This document shows, in pieces, positions 1-12,474 of a DNA stretch of 64,000 nt (position 1 is its first letter; the number at the start of each line of letters is the position of its first letter). The position numbers were made by a program, and so were the translations under genes. This DNA comes from Chrysoperla carnea (taxonomy: Eukaryota; Arthropoda; Insecta; Neuroptera; Chrysopidae): positions 53,639,172-53,703,171 of the forward strand of contig NC_058339.1 of the NCBI RefSeq assembly GCF_905475395.1. Reading direction: 5' to 3'. The notes below the pieces were generated by a model that saw nothing but the letters and a program-made list of their open reading frames with translations, made no database searches and was not told where the DNA came from.

Positions 1-820
1 AACATTATTCAAATAAAATTTTTTATTGCAAGTAGCTTTGTTTTGAACTAATAAAAAATAACAATAAATAACAAAAATAAATAATTCTATATATACTGAT
101 GAAATAAACAATAAATTTGATACATTAAATGGCACTCAAAATGATCTTAAATAAAAGCGTTTTCTAAATAGAGTATTATTAATTTTTAACGGTACTGGGT
201 AAAACACCACAAAATCAGTAAATGTTTAGTATCAGTTTATTCACTAATTTGTTTCAACTTTTCAATTTAATCAATATTGAATTTTTTTCTTTTTACGAAA
301 CAGGAACAAAGTTTTAAATGGTAGAAACGTGTTGTTTGATTGATTATTTACTGGCTTTGTGGGGTAATATATTATGTAACGCGATCTAGAATAAAATAAT
401 TGGATTACAAAAAGTGTTATATATTAAAATTGTCGATATTCCATAGAAGAATATAATGCGACATTCGATATTGTCGTCTATCCACTTTCAATAGAGATTC
501 TCTAAATCAATATGATCAGATATCAAAAGCCCCCTATTTACCCTATTTATGGGATAATGCATGTTATTATACTAAATTACTAAATACTAGGGCATAGAAT
601 AATATACTGATATTAAGACGAGTCGTACTTCTAAATAATAAAAAATTTCAGGCGAAAAACTTCAAAATTTAATATAGCCAAAGATTTTTATATTAATTTA
701 AAAGATTAAATATCATTTTTAAATTTTGCCAGTAAGGCCTCTAAAATAATATGTGTTCAGGAACTAAAAAAAAAGAGGAACAAAGAAATAGTACAATAAA
801 ATTAAATATCTATAAAAAAA
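1..820. other. AT-rich intergenic sequence, no gene seen
   Basis: Nothing recognisable as coding, RNA or repeat structure on either strand. It lies to the left of the foldback element. Confidence 0.5.
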
Positions 821-2463
821 AGTGCAATAAATAAGCCGGAAAACAGCTCCGATGGTGGTACAGATCCGATTTTAAAAATTTTTTGTGTACGTGTTCCTTA
901 GACCTTTAGGAACATTCATCCGCACTAACCTTGGCATTACAGAAAAAACTGAGGAAATTAGAGTAGTTTTCCTATCCCCAAAGGACTCCAAATAGTAATA
1001 GAGAAAACAAATCAATATTTCAACTAAAAAATCATCTCCCGGGGGTTTTTGAGGTCGCTGATCATGAATTCAAGGTTAAAAAGCAACTGATAGTGATAGA
1101 CAAGAACTTTATTATATTCAAAATTTTGCTTCAGAAATCGTCTCTTGTGGAGCTTTTAGGTTCGCTGTTCATTAATTCAAGGTCAAAAAGCAATTGAGGA
1201 TGGTTTCAACTCCATTGAAACTACCCCTAGAAGTGTCAATGATAAAAAAATTGAAAATTCTGAATTTTACCGCAGAAATTGTCTCTCTGCGGTTTTGAAG
1301 TCGTTAATAATGAGGACAAAAAGCAACTGAATATAGTTCCAAACCACCCCTAAAAGCCACCCTTAGAAGGAACAGAAAAAATTAAAAATTTTTACTCGAA
1401 ATTTCGGAGGGTTTTTGGGGTCGCCGATCACGAATCCAAGGTCAAAAAGTAACTTGAATGATTGCTAACTCATCAAAACTACCCCTAGAAATGTCAATGA
1501 TAAAAAAAAACAATGAAATTTCAGAATTTTACAACAGAAATTGTTTCTCTGCATTTTTCGGAGTCGTTAATCATCATATATGAGTACAAAAAGCAACTGA
1601 ATGTAGTTTCCAGCCACCCCTTGAAGTGACCAAAAATTAAATTTTTTTAAATGTTTATCATTGTTACTTCTAGGGGTAATTTTTTGGGTTGCAACCATCT
1701 TCAGCTACTTTTTGATCTTGGATTCGTAATCAGCGCTCCCAAATATGATATTCCTCGAAAGACGACATTCGAGGAGAAATTTTAAATTTGTTCTCTGTCA
1801 CTTCTAGGGGTGGTTTTAATAGGGATGGTGTGACATTCAGTTGCTTTTTAACTTCATACTCATGATCAGCGACTCCGAAAACCTCAAAGACAATTTCTGA
1901 GGTGATATTAGAAAATTTTTTTATTGACATTTCTAGGGGTAGTTACTTTTTGACCTTGGATTCGTGATCAGCGATCCCAAAAACCTTTCAAAGGACGATA
2001 TTCGAGGAAAAATGTTTAATTTTTTCTCTGTCACTTCTAAGGGTGGCTTGGAGCTACATTGAGTTGCTTCTTGCCCTCAAATCCATTATCAACGACTTCA
2101 AAAATCGCAGAGAGATAATTTTTGAGGCAAAATTTTGAATTAAATAAATTTTTGTCTCTGTCACTTCCAAGGTAGTTTTAATCGGGTTGCAACCGTATTC
2201 AGTTGATTTTTAACCTTGAATTCATGTTCAACGACCTCAAAAACTCTCGGGAGGCGATTTTTGAAGTGAAATATTGATTTGTTTGAACTATTTGGAAAGT
2301 TTTGGGGATGGGAAAACTACCCGAATTTTCTCCGATTTTTTTTAAATGCCAAGGTTAGTGCGGCTGAATGTTCCTAGTGATCTAAGGAACACGTACATAA
2401 AAAATTTTTAAAATCGGAGCTGTTACACCACTTTTTCACATTTTCCGGCTTATTTATTGTACT
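821..2463. mobile_element. Large foldback (palindromic) element with internal tandem modules
   Basis: The two ends are long inverted repeats. The left end begins near 821 with AGTGCAATAAATAAGCCGG, and the reverse complement of the right end (to 2463) begins AGTACAATAAATAAGCCGG; the similarity continues for well over 100 bp, including the block CCGCACTAACCTTGGCATT near 920-940 and 2350-2365. The interior is built from diverged units of roughly 125-130 bp. In the left half the units carry GATCA...AAGGT(C/T)AAAAAGCAACTGA in direct orientation, and in the right half the same unit runs inverted, with the centre near 1640-1670. No transposase-like frame is visible, so it is probably a non-autonomous foldback DNA transposon. 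The short minus-strand open frame at 1730-1930 lies inside the repeats and is not a gene. Confidence 0.8.
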
Positions 2464-3013
2464 ATATGACTGAAAACATTTTGCACACTTGAAATTATAG
2501 AATAGATATAGATTAGACGTATGAGGTGATTAACGATAAAACTAACAAATTGCAACTAATAAATGCACTTAATTAAAATTGAAAACGCTTAATGAAAAAA
2601 GAAAATTGTAAAATTGTGTTAAGGGAAGTTATTTTACATTAACTAATATTGTAGTAAAACTATATACAAGCAAAAATATTTTTAAATAAAAATTACTTAT
2701 GAATATCCGAGGAGTTTTCATAAAAATTCTATAAATATTCAATTTATCTTGAAAATAATATTGGAAATTGATTATTTTGTTTTTTAAATCATTTTCCAAT
2801 TTTATTTCCAGCAATAAAATACATTTTTGCTAACTTCGAATTAATAAAATTTATACTAAAATACTCAAAATAAAACAATTTTCATTTCGAATATTGTGAT
2901 ACAAATTTTGTAATTTCAATGAGTATTATTTGTTGGGCGTTGATTTTCTAAAATTGTATTATATTTGGATATCTTCAAAAATTATTTGATCGATATATCT
3001 TTGTTCAATGCTT
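2464..3013. other. 3' flank of PGAP1
   Basis: AT-rich and non-coding by eye. TTTATT at 2801-2806 reads AATAAA on the minus strand, about 210 nt past the PGAP1 stop codon, and is a plausible poly(A) signal for that gene. Confidence 0.4.
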
Positions 3014-6000
3014 TTAATCCAATTTGCTTTTCATCATACTTTGTTCGTTCTCTTCAGTCTTAATTTTTTCCATAAGTTCATTATTTTCATCAGAATTATC
3101 AACAATAATAAAATCACCGATTTCCTCGTCAATAGGTGCAAAACGTTGATATAATGCCACTAACAGTAAAGTAATCGATAGGAAATATGATAAACGATAT
3201 ACGGTTAACGTAGAATAGATAACAGTAAATACAGCTATCATGTATAAAATATTTCCAAAAAAGTTCTTGTATTTTCTAAAATTATAAAGAAAAAAAAAAT
3301 TATTTGGGCGTCATTTGAGCATCTGAGCTGAAGTAGGATAAAGAATAACTAGAAGGGTTAGTGAAATTAGTCCGTAACCATTGGGATTTTAAGAAAAGCA
3401 TCCAGGATAATAAAAAATAAATCACAATTTTATACGTAGGATTTCACGATCGTATTTTATGAATAAATCCAAAATAATACTAATAATGCGCTAAGGACCC
3501 GTTTCAATTTAATCTGCAAGTTTGCCTGCCTTTGTAAAGTAACTATTTACATATTTATAATAAATTTCAACCATAATTTTCAGAAAATGGACATTTTAAA
3601 ACAATTGTACTTACAAATTAGTTTTCGGAATATCAATATCCCAGAGATAAAATGCACTGATAAATACAATAATTGTTGGAATATATGATGGATCATCAAC
3701 CAGCACTTTACTGTGTCTACAACAAAATGAAACATAAATATGGACACTCAACAATAAGTAAATCAATAAAAATTACTTGAAATTCCTCGCCCAAGTAAGT
3801 ACAGATGGTATACTTATTGCTGATATCTCACAAAAAATCATAAATACTATCAAATGAAAGTATAAGCCATGTAACGGAGTAAATATACTCTCATTTCTAT
3901 CACAATCTTTATTTACTCTCTCAAGTTCTTGACTTTGTTCTTGAATATTTTTAATGGATTCTTCTTCATCAACTTCTATTGAATTATCTTGTTTACAAAT
4001 AGCTGCAGTATTTTCAACTTCTTCTTGAATTAAAGAATTGTCGCTAGTAATAATTACATTATTTACACTCTCAGTTTCATTATCGTCGTCTTTTAATTCC
4101 AAAATTTCTATGTCCGTTTTGCTGTCATCTTTTAAAATATTCGTTTGGTCTGTAATTTCAGTACCAATTCCATAACCGTTAGCAGGTTTCGAAACAAGTG
4201 TAAAATCTTCCACTTGTGATAAAGCTGCAATATTTTTATTTTCATAATTTTCTATTTTTTTGCATGTTTTAGAATTATTGATTGCTTTCATTTCTGTCGA
4301 ATTTTTACTAGGGTCGGTTTTATTTGCATCATTTACCGACTGATTTTTAGAAAATAATTTGTTTTTAAATTTTTTAATCATCGATATCACAGATGTTTTT
4401 ATTAAACTTTCTAAATACTCTTCATACATTTTAACTAACTAAAAAATAAATTTTGGTATTGTTAATTCGTTTAAACTCGGTTTAACAATTACTAAAAAGT
4501 ATTGCCTACTGTTAAAAATAACCAAACACTACTTATTATAATTCAACGTTTCTTTGGCCATTAACGTGCTTATAGTTCGAGAATCACTTCCTCGATTAAT
4601 CGAATTATTTTAATAAGGGATGCCTGGCTGGCCACGTTTTATTAGTATACACAATCGCCTTTCGCTAGCTCGAATCTCAGGGAAGAAGATAAAAAATTGG
4701 AGTTATCAAATTTGACCAAATATTAATAAACTTCGAATTATAACGCTTCAAAAAATAAAATAAAGAAACTGTTTAAGAATTTCTCGGTATGTTAACTTTA
4801 ATGAGCGAGAAAGAATAGATCTTCAAGTAAGGATATGACTGTAATTATACAAGCAAAACATCGACTTATAGAGGTAATACAATCAAAACTTTGACTTAAA
4901 CAGGCTCTCAAAATTAGTCTGCTCAATGTTTTATTTTGAATATTCGATTCAGAAAGACAGATTCGAAGGCTAAAATTATATTTTTTAAATCAAATAATCG
5001 TGAAACGATTTTGATGAATCGTGAAACGATGATGATTTGCATCAAGTTCAAAAAATTATCTTTATGAATATAAAAAAGACGCTTTTTATAACAAAGTCGT
5101 GACTAATTTTTTCTGGGTAGATAGTACCCTTTGAAAAAAAAAAATACCAAAATAATTTAATTAACACCAATTCCAATTTAAAACCAGTTTCTAAATAAAT
5201 AAAACATGAAAATTATAAAAACCAAGTACATTAGACGGTAAAATGTCTTCCGAGTGATGTCCACCTATGTACAGGGGTGGTGGAAGAAAATACTTATTTA
5301 TGAAAATGGTACAAAAAAAAAGAAACAATAAATTAGAAAACTTTTAAAACACACCTTAAACCGACATAAAACACATAATGAAAACATTGAACACAGATAA
5401 CTATACAAATTCAAAAATAAAAAATAAAAATTACCTTCAAAAAATAAAATATTGTAGCTAAAATAAGTGCTAAGCACCCAGCAGTTGTACTAGCTAAACA
5501 AATTAAAGCACATATAATTCCAAAAGTAAAATTTTGCATACAATCTAACATCCATTCGGATAATCGAACAAACCCAAACATTCGTTTACATAATACTTTT
5601 AATGTCAATTTTTGTACAGTCGAACCGCCAAGCATAATTCCAATCCATAAACCGAATGATAACATAAAGACACAACCAATACCACCCAAATATAATACGA
5701 TTGGTAACAAAGTAAAATTCATATTTTCTTTTGTCAATATCGTTACATCAGTTTGTATAAAATGTGCAAACAGATTTGAATTTAATAATTCTGTGATTAA
5801 TTGTACAGTTATTAAAAAGTAAAATGGTTTTGTTGCTTGAATTATTGTTGTATTAATTATTGATGTGCAATTGTCTTGAAGCAATTGATAACGTAAAATT
5901 AATATTAGCACAGCACCGATATTTGCTATTAACATTATTGAATAGTGACGTGTTATTTGACCTAACGATTCAATTATGTTACTTTTTATCCTGAAAATAA

Positions 6001-9000
6001 CAATTATTTGTTATCATCCCGTTGTTTTTTGTAGTCGATCTGATTTAGTGGTTAAATTATTTTGCATCATAGTTTATACACAAGTTAGGTACCTATTCGT
6101 TGAATACATAAAGTGTCGCCATCGATGGCGGGCGAAAAATATATTTTGCTATTCCATTATGATATGCATATTTTTTAAGTGATTAAATAAAATAAAACAA
6201 TTGGAAGTTAACATTTACATAAAATATAAAAATGCATGTATTCGCTTTGTGGAATGCCAAATATAAAAACCCCAAGCGTAAGCATCGTTTCGTTAACTAC
6301 TAGTCTAACAAACGGTGAACTTGATGTACACCCAACGAATACTGGAAAAGGATCCTTGTATGATTATATTAACTGTTGAATTCGCCCCAATGATATTCCG
6401 AGAAACAAATTTAAAAAGAAATCGAAAATCTTATCTACATTAAAGCTTGTTTAACATAGATGTGTTTCAGATACTCTTTATAATTGTTATATATAAATGG
6501 GGATCGAATTGATCATAAAAATAGAATTTAAATCATTGACAGGCGTGATACCGAATCTTCCGATTAACTCATATTCTAGGCTCGTCCCATATCTGCTCTA
6601 TGGGATTTAAGTCTACGAGTTAATCACATTACAGCGAGTTACACAATTTTTTTCTAATTTCGGAATAATTTTTCAACTGCAATGTGCAGAAATTGAGATT
6701 AAAAAGGCTTGCTGAAGATAATATAAGTCCCCATAAATCAACATTAGTACTAAAAACCTCTTTAGGTTGATATGAATTTCGAGGTAATCAATTCGTAGTC
6801 TCTATTTGAATCACATAGAGCTTAAATGCTTATCAGACTCAAGTTTGTTTGGAAATAGAACTATATCTTAAAGATTAAGGCATCCACTCCTGGTCTTAAA
6901 ATGTCATTTTTTTTCTTTACAAAACAAGACATTTAAAAAATGGAATAGGCGGGCAGGATGGGATATTTTACCGTATTTTGTGTACGAATTACGAAAAGTG
7001 TAGATTATTAACATTTGACAATTAAAAAAAGAAAACAACAAACTCACCGTATTTCGGAAATACAAGACGAATCCAAATTTATTTCCAAATATGCATATTC
7101 ATACTTAAATTCTGGTGGTTTAGATGAAAAAACACTGAGTGGAATAGGTTTCTTATTTTGAACACTAAACGTAAAAACAGATAATCTAGTTCCCAATTTG
7201 CTAAAAAAATTATTAATAGATCCAGTTCTGGAAAGAATTTGATAAAATGTGGTACATCAGCTTATCTAAGTTGGTATCATGAACCTAAGAATCAGTCAAC
7301 AGATCTTATTTTTCGAATTTTTTTAACTACTTCCAGAACCGGCTCTATAATAAATAAAAACTTACTTAAAAAATCCTGAAGTGCTTTGTTTAGACCATGG
7401 AGCTTTAAATGTAGCTACAATTTGATAATTACTTGTATTACATTCAGATTTCACTACTAACGATGCCGCATTGTAAACGTGATCAAAGTTATGTAAATTT
7501 ATTTTATATTTGATACCCCCTTGAGGTACACTTTTGAAAATAAGGTTATTATAAATTGAATACCATCCAGGAACAAAAACATCCAAATTTCTTGATACTG
7601 GATCAAAAATATCAACGTCTATTTTTACCTAAAAAATAGAACATAACACATTCATTTCAATAAAAAACATAAATCACATTCATTTTGAGCGAGAAGATGA
7701 GCGGAAAATTTTTCTCTTCTCTGCTTTTAGTAAACTTTAAAGATTAAAATTTATAGAAAACAAATTTAATTTTTCAAATATACATACATCTTTCGAATCA
7801 GCTGGAATTTTTACAATTAAATGTGTAACCTCGGGGAATTTATTAAAAATGTGCTTGAAGTCAACATTTATTTCTCGACGTTTTTCAAGAACTGATGGTA
7901 CAATTTCCGAATGTTGAGATAAATGATACATTTTTTCACTGAAAATAATTATTAAAATTATTTTATTCCAAAATTATAATTAATCCATTTCAACTTACCA
8001 AATCTGTTTTGAAAATGTTACTGAAATAGCACTACAATAAAAAATCCAATTAGTTTCAGCTAAATTTCGTGCTTGAATAATAATGTTCTTATTTAAATAA
8101 TCTCGTGATACTGGTATCATAATCCATCGTACATGTCTTAATGATACATTGGTTGAGTCAAACGATGTTTGTTCGCCATTTATTTCAATCCAATCTCCTA
8201 TTTTCGAACTTGGCATTACATTAGCATACACCCCCTTGTATTTCAAATTAATACCGCTATTCTAAAATAATCATATAAAATGTTTACAAGATAATAACTA
8301 GCATATTTACTTGTCTAAACACTCTGGCATACTTAAATCTATTTAATTTACGAAACAAGTTTTCAACAAATGTGAATATTAAGTAAGAATTCAAAAAAAT
8401 ACACCTATAGTAGAGGGGCTCAAGAGGGGATTTGGGGAGTAATTTGAGCGCGTCAGATTAACATATGAGAGGTAGACCATCAGATTGGTAAAAAAAAAAT
8501 CGATAGTGAATTAACTCGAGCACGTCAGATTAAGATATGGTGGGTCAGTTACATGGTAAAAAGTATACATTTCAATAATCTGACGATTTAACAGTGGCAC
8601 AAGAAAATGGGAAGCTTACATAGTTGCAAAGAAAAAGTTACCTACATATAGTAACTCGACAGATGACAGAGTACAGATGTTAGTTTTACTCACATGAACT
8701 AAATAATGATGAAATACTTCTTTTCTAATGCTGTCATCAGCAATTAATTGTCGAGTGTCTGGATCAATTAGATCAAATAGAGATCTGAGAATAGCCATTA
8801 TAACTTGCTTACACCATACAATTACTACATGTGCAGTATCTACCCAGGCTTTTGGAATACCTGTGGTCTGAAATCAAAAACTTTCAATTATTACTACAAC
8901 ATTAAAAAAATATTTTTAAGAACTTACAATTGCATGAATAGACGAGGACTCGAATTGAGTTAAATGGGTATTAATTAATCGATCGTTAAAGCCAGAACCA

Positions 9001-10813
9001 ACTGTAATAACGGTTTTATTCAATAAATAATCGGCGCGTGGTTCCCATACTTTTTTAATATCTTTATAAAACTTTTCAGTGCTTGGATCTAAATTGATGG
9101 GTGGACGTAAATGTGGCGCTGACATTGTTATTATTAAATCAACATTTTGAGCATCTTTCATGTTTGTCATCACTTTTAAAGAAACTATTCCACCCTAAAA
9201 TATCCAAATGTTAATTTAACACTTAATTTTTATTATCAATAGATATTTTAGAACTCGAAACTGTTGATTGCAACTGAAATTAATCATTATTTATAATTGA
9301 CTAATTTATCTATTTGATCAAATATTTCAGTAAAATTAATATTTACTGGAAAAATCGAAAAAAACTTAATATTATCCTCTTTAATGAGGTATGATTCGGT
9401 GATTACATGAGCTATTGCTATGAATTTTATGATTTTCTTAAAGAAGGCTGGAACTAATGATTTAAGAATTGTATGTCAAAGGACTCTGCATGATCAGATA
9501 GGAAAATGGCTTTCTGAGAAACTTTCTCAAACTGCTCTAAAATGTTCTCTAGATCGTTCTGATCAATAGCTCTCACGGTCACAAAATTTTTAACGAGTAG
9601 TTTTCGAGCCACGGGCGATCAAAGCTACGCATATATTATAGTTATAGTATATGACTACCGTATGCGGTATGTGTATGTACGTGTTTCTGTATAGTTGTAT
9701 TGTTGTATTGCCTTGTTAGTTGGTGTGTTGTACGTTGTATCATAATTAAGACGGCAGTCATATATTATAACTATAAAATATATGTAGATATGATTGTCCG
9801 TATCTCGAAAATTACTCGTTAAAAATTTGTTTGGCTGTGAGAGCTTTTGATCAGAACGATTCGAAGGGATCATTTTGATTTGGGGGGCGGTTTGAAAAAG
9901 TTTCTAGAAAGCAATTTTCCGATCAAATCGTGCGGGATCCTTTTACATGCAGTGAGGATTTCATTAAAAATATTACCATTTTGATCATTCAATATCTTTA
10001 AAAATCTTTCTCAACTCAAAAGTTTTTTCTGATGAATGTCTTATCTTATTTAAATAATCGCCAGGGGTTTTATAATATGTATTAATAATAATTTATAATA
10101 TTGATTTTTTTTATTCGACATTAATTTCAGTGCTTCTAAATGACTTATTAAATGAATACCATAGAATGTCCAACTAATATCACGGTTTTGGGTTGTTCTT
10201 TTGGTGGTCTCGTTGAATATAATTGTAATATTCGGTAAATGGAATGATTTACAAATTCTGCTTGTGCATTTAGTACACCTCCATACAATCCAGATAATTC
10301 TTCATTCAAGTCAACGGTAAAGAAATTAAAATGGAATTTATAGCTGGCTATAGCTTTGCGCAACGCAATTGACGCCAAAGATCGTACTAAAATTTAAAAG
10401 GAGATTAAATAAAAATAATTTTATTTTTTAACAACTTTAAAAGAACAAACCTTGTTGATATGATCCTCCATTTCCAGGTATAAACAATACCGGTACTCCT
10501 TTAAATTTTAATTCGTGATATTTATATTTGTATTTACCTTCACTGTAAGCGTATAGACCGTATTGCGGAAACTTTTCATTTTCTTTAAGGTAAATTCTCT
10601 GCAATAATAATTCAATTGTAATTAAACTTATGTTAGTTTAAAAGTTTTTTAACTTACAGTATAATCTGGCCATTCATACATATACGTCATTAAACATTGT
10701 CGACCGTTTTCATTATTTATTAATATATCAAAAAGGCCAATTACAAACAAAAAACAGCTAATTACGGATATACTAATAAACAATAAATTAATAAACACCG
10801 ATGAAATTTTCAT
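3014..10813 (-). CDS. PGAP1: GPI inositol-deacylase PGAP1 (13 exons)
   Basis: PGAP1 is an ER membrane lipase that removes the acyl chain from the inositol of GPI anchors after transfer to protein. Exons on the minus strand: 10658-10813, 10451-10598, 10160-10386, 8928-9194, 8694-8867, 7999-8261, 7788-7938, 7366-7628, 7048-7200, 5435-5990, 3777-4438, 3615-3716, 3014-3275. All junctions are GT-AG and keep phase, giving about 1127 residues (human about 922). The first exon encodes an N-terminal membrane anchor followed by MTYMYEWPDY, as expected for the family. The lipase motif GHSM-GG, with the catalytic Ser, is split by the intron after Met. Later exons give FDLIDPDTRQ and the C-terminal multi-span region ending in an acidic cytosolic tail. 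The excess length comes mainly from exon 11, which encodes a hydrophilic Asn/Glu/Ser-rich loop of about 180 residues between membrane segments. The introns contain one foldback MITE. Confidence 0.93.
9478..9943. mobile_element. Foldback MITE family A, copy 1 (in PGAP1 intron 3)
   Basis: The ends are inverted repeats of roughly 180-200 bp. The left end starts AAAGGACTCTGCATGATC and the right end is its complement, finishing ATCGTGCGGGATCCTTTT. Shared internal blocks include ACGAGTAGTTTTCGAG and its inverse CTCGAAAATTACTCGT. It has no coding capacity. Copies A2 (33004-33140) and A3 (38638-39022) share the same terminal and subterminal blocks. Confidence 0.75.
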
Positions 10814-11334
10814 TTTGACAGATTTTGCATTATTTTTTATTTTTATTTCATTTTTAATATTTTGACAATAAACATTTAAATTTTGTTATGTAATAAGTTC
10901 GAATAGTATTTTGGCTGTTAAAAATAATGTAAGAAATTGTAGTCAAATTCTGTTAAAAACATCATTTTACGTCATGTCTTAATAATTTTTTAGAGCCGTT
11001 TAGATCTTAATGACATCTGGTGACTGGTGAGTGAAAATGGTAATAAAACCATGAATATTAAGCCACTGAATCGTGTTTCTAAATTTTACTACTGACCTAT
11101 TTATCTTTTAAATTATGATCGAAAAGAAGAACTATTAATTCTGATGTCACAAAATAATTCAAATAAAAATATCAATAATTAACAAATCTATAGTGGATAT
11201 ATTTGTGTGACATTGAATTGACCATAAATAAATTTATTATTATTATTATTATTATAATTTTTGTATTTTTTGGGTAAATAAGAAAATCATAACAAAATTG
11301 AGTTAGTTCCAAAATTTGATAAAACTTATAAAGT
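10814..11334. other. Intergenic: PGAP1 upstream region
   Basis: AT-rich sequence upstream of the PGAP1 start codon. It contains a short ATT microsatellite near 11235-11255. No promoter motif can be assigned with confidence. Confidence 0.4.
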
Positions 11335-11870
11335 AACAAGTGAAAACAAACAATTGACTGAGTTAATCGTTGAAATACCATACATAAATAGTGTTGATTA
11401 CTCTATCACATTGCACAAATATATACAATTTATATAATACATAATATACAATTTACGCCTAATTTGAGCCCTCACTGGTAAACAGGGATGTTTACGAAAA
11501 AATGTTTCAAACAAAAGTTGTTTATTTTTTGATAAGGAACATTTTTTACGTTAAAACTTTTGTTCTATCTCTAACGGTTTACAAGATGGATTCTACGGAC
11601 CCATAGGTCAAGACCCAATTGACCAATGTTGCTCATTTACAAACTCGATCTCACTTTTTACGTCCTGAGTATGCTGTAAAAATTTCAGCTTGATATCATT
11701 TTTCGTTTTTTAGCTATCGTGCCCACGGACGGACAACCGGAAATGGACTAATTAGGTGATTTTATGAACACCTATACCAAAATTTTCTTCGTAGCATCAA
11801 TATTTTTAAGCGTTTCAAACTTGGGACTAAACTTAGTATACCTTGCATATTACATATATGCATGGTATAA
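11335..11870 (+). repeat. 540-bp interspersed repeat, full-length copy 1
   Basis: It starts AACAAGTGAAAACAAACAAT and ends with the imperfect palindrome around ATATATGCATGGTATAA. Internal landmarks are TTTACAAGATGGA, CCCATAGGTCAAGACCCAA, the GACGGACAACCGGAAATGG block and CATCAATATTTTTAAGCG. Full or partial copies lie at 16297, 16505, 52835, 53736, 54788 (inverted) and 55975. The constant ends show that this is a discrete mobile unit. There is no coding frame and the class is not assigned. Confidence 0.8.
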
Positions 11871-12474
11871 TAAGCATATACAGTAACTTTGTCCCAGGAA
11901 ATACAAAAATCAAAATCATTTTAGCGATTGGGACAGAAATTTATCAAAAAGTCAAATGACTTGGACTTTTATGTTCTAATTACCCCAAATTTTTCATATA
12001 TACACGCAAATCTGTTTGATTTACAAGTTTTTGAGGTATCGACCGGAAAAATTATTCCATACGACTTAAGCCTATTTCTCAAAAAAATGCTATATCTTAC
12101 TATGGTAACGTCATACTACCTTACTAACCAAAAGTCAAAACTTACTTCTACAGGAGAAACGAATTTTTATTGTAGAGTAGCCTGCTGTAAATATAATGAC
12201 GGATAAATGTTGAAAAACGTGTATCTATATAATATTCTGTGCAATAACAACCATAGATAGTTTCTTATATTATAACATCCAAAAATACTGAATAATACCC
12301 CTACTTTTATTTGAAGCGAATGAACTACAACCAAAACGGATATTTATACAATTGGGCGCCAAAATTACGTGATATCACACCGAAGCATTTATTTGCTTAA
12401 TGTTATTTTATTCATATTTTCAAAAAATTTCTGTTTTTAATTAAGAAAAAGTTTATATTAATTTAGTTTTAAAA
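11871..12474. other. Upstream region of RRM1
   Basis: Non-coding by eye; the plus-strand open frame at 11928-12206 resembles no known protein. It presumably contains the RRM1 promoter and 5' UTR. Confidence 0.4.

Noticed and set aside
1730-1930. 66-codon minus-strand open frame
   Set aside because: It lies within the repeated modules of the foldback element and has no protein similarity.
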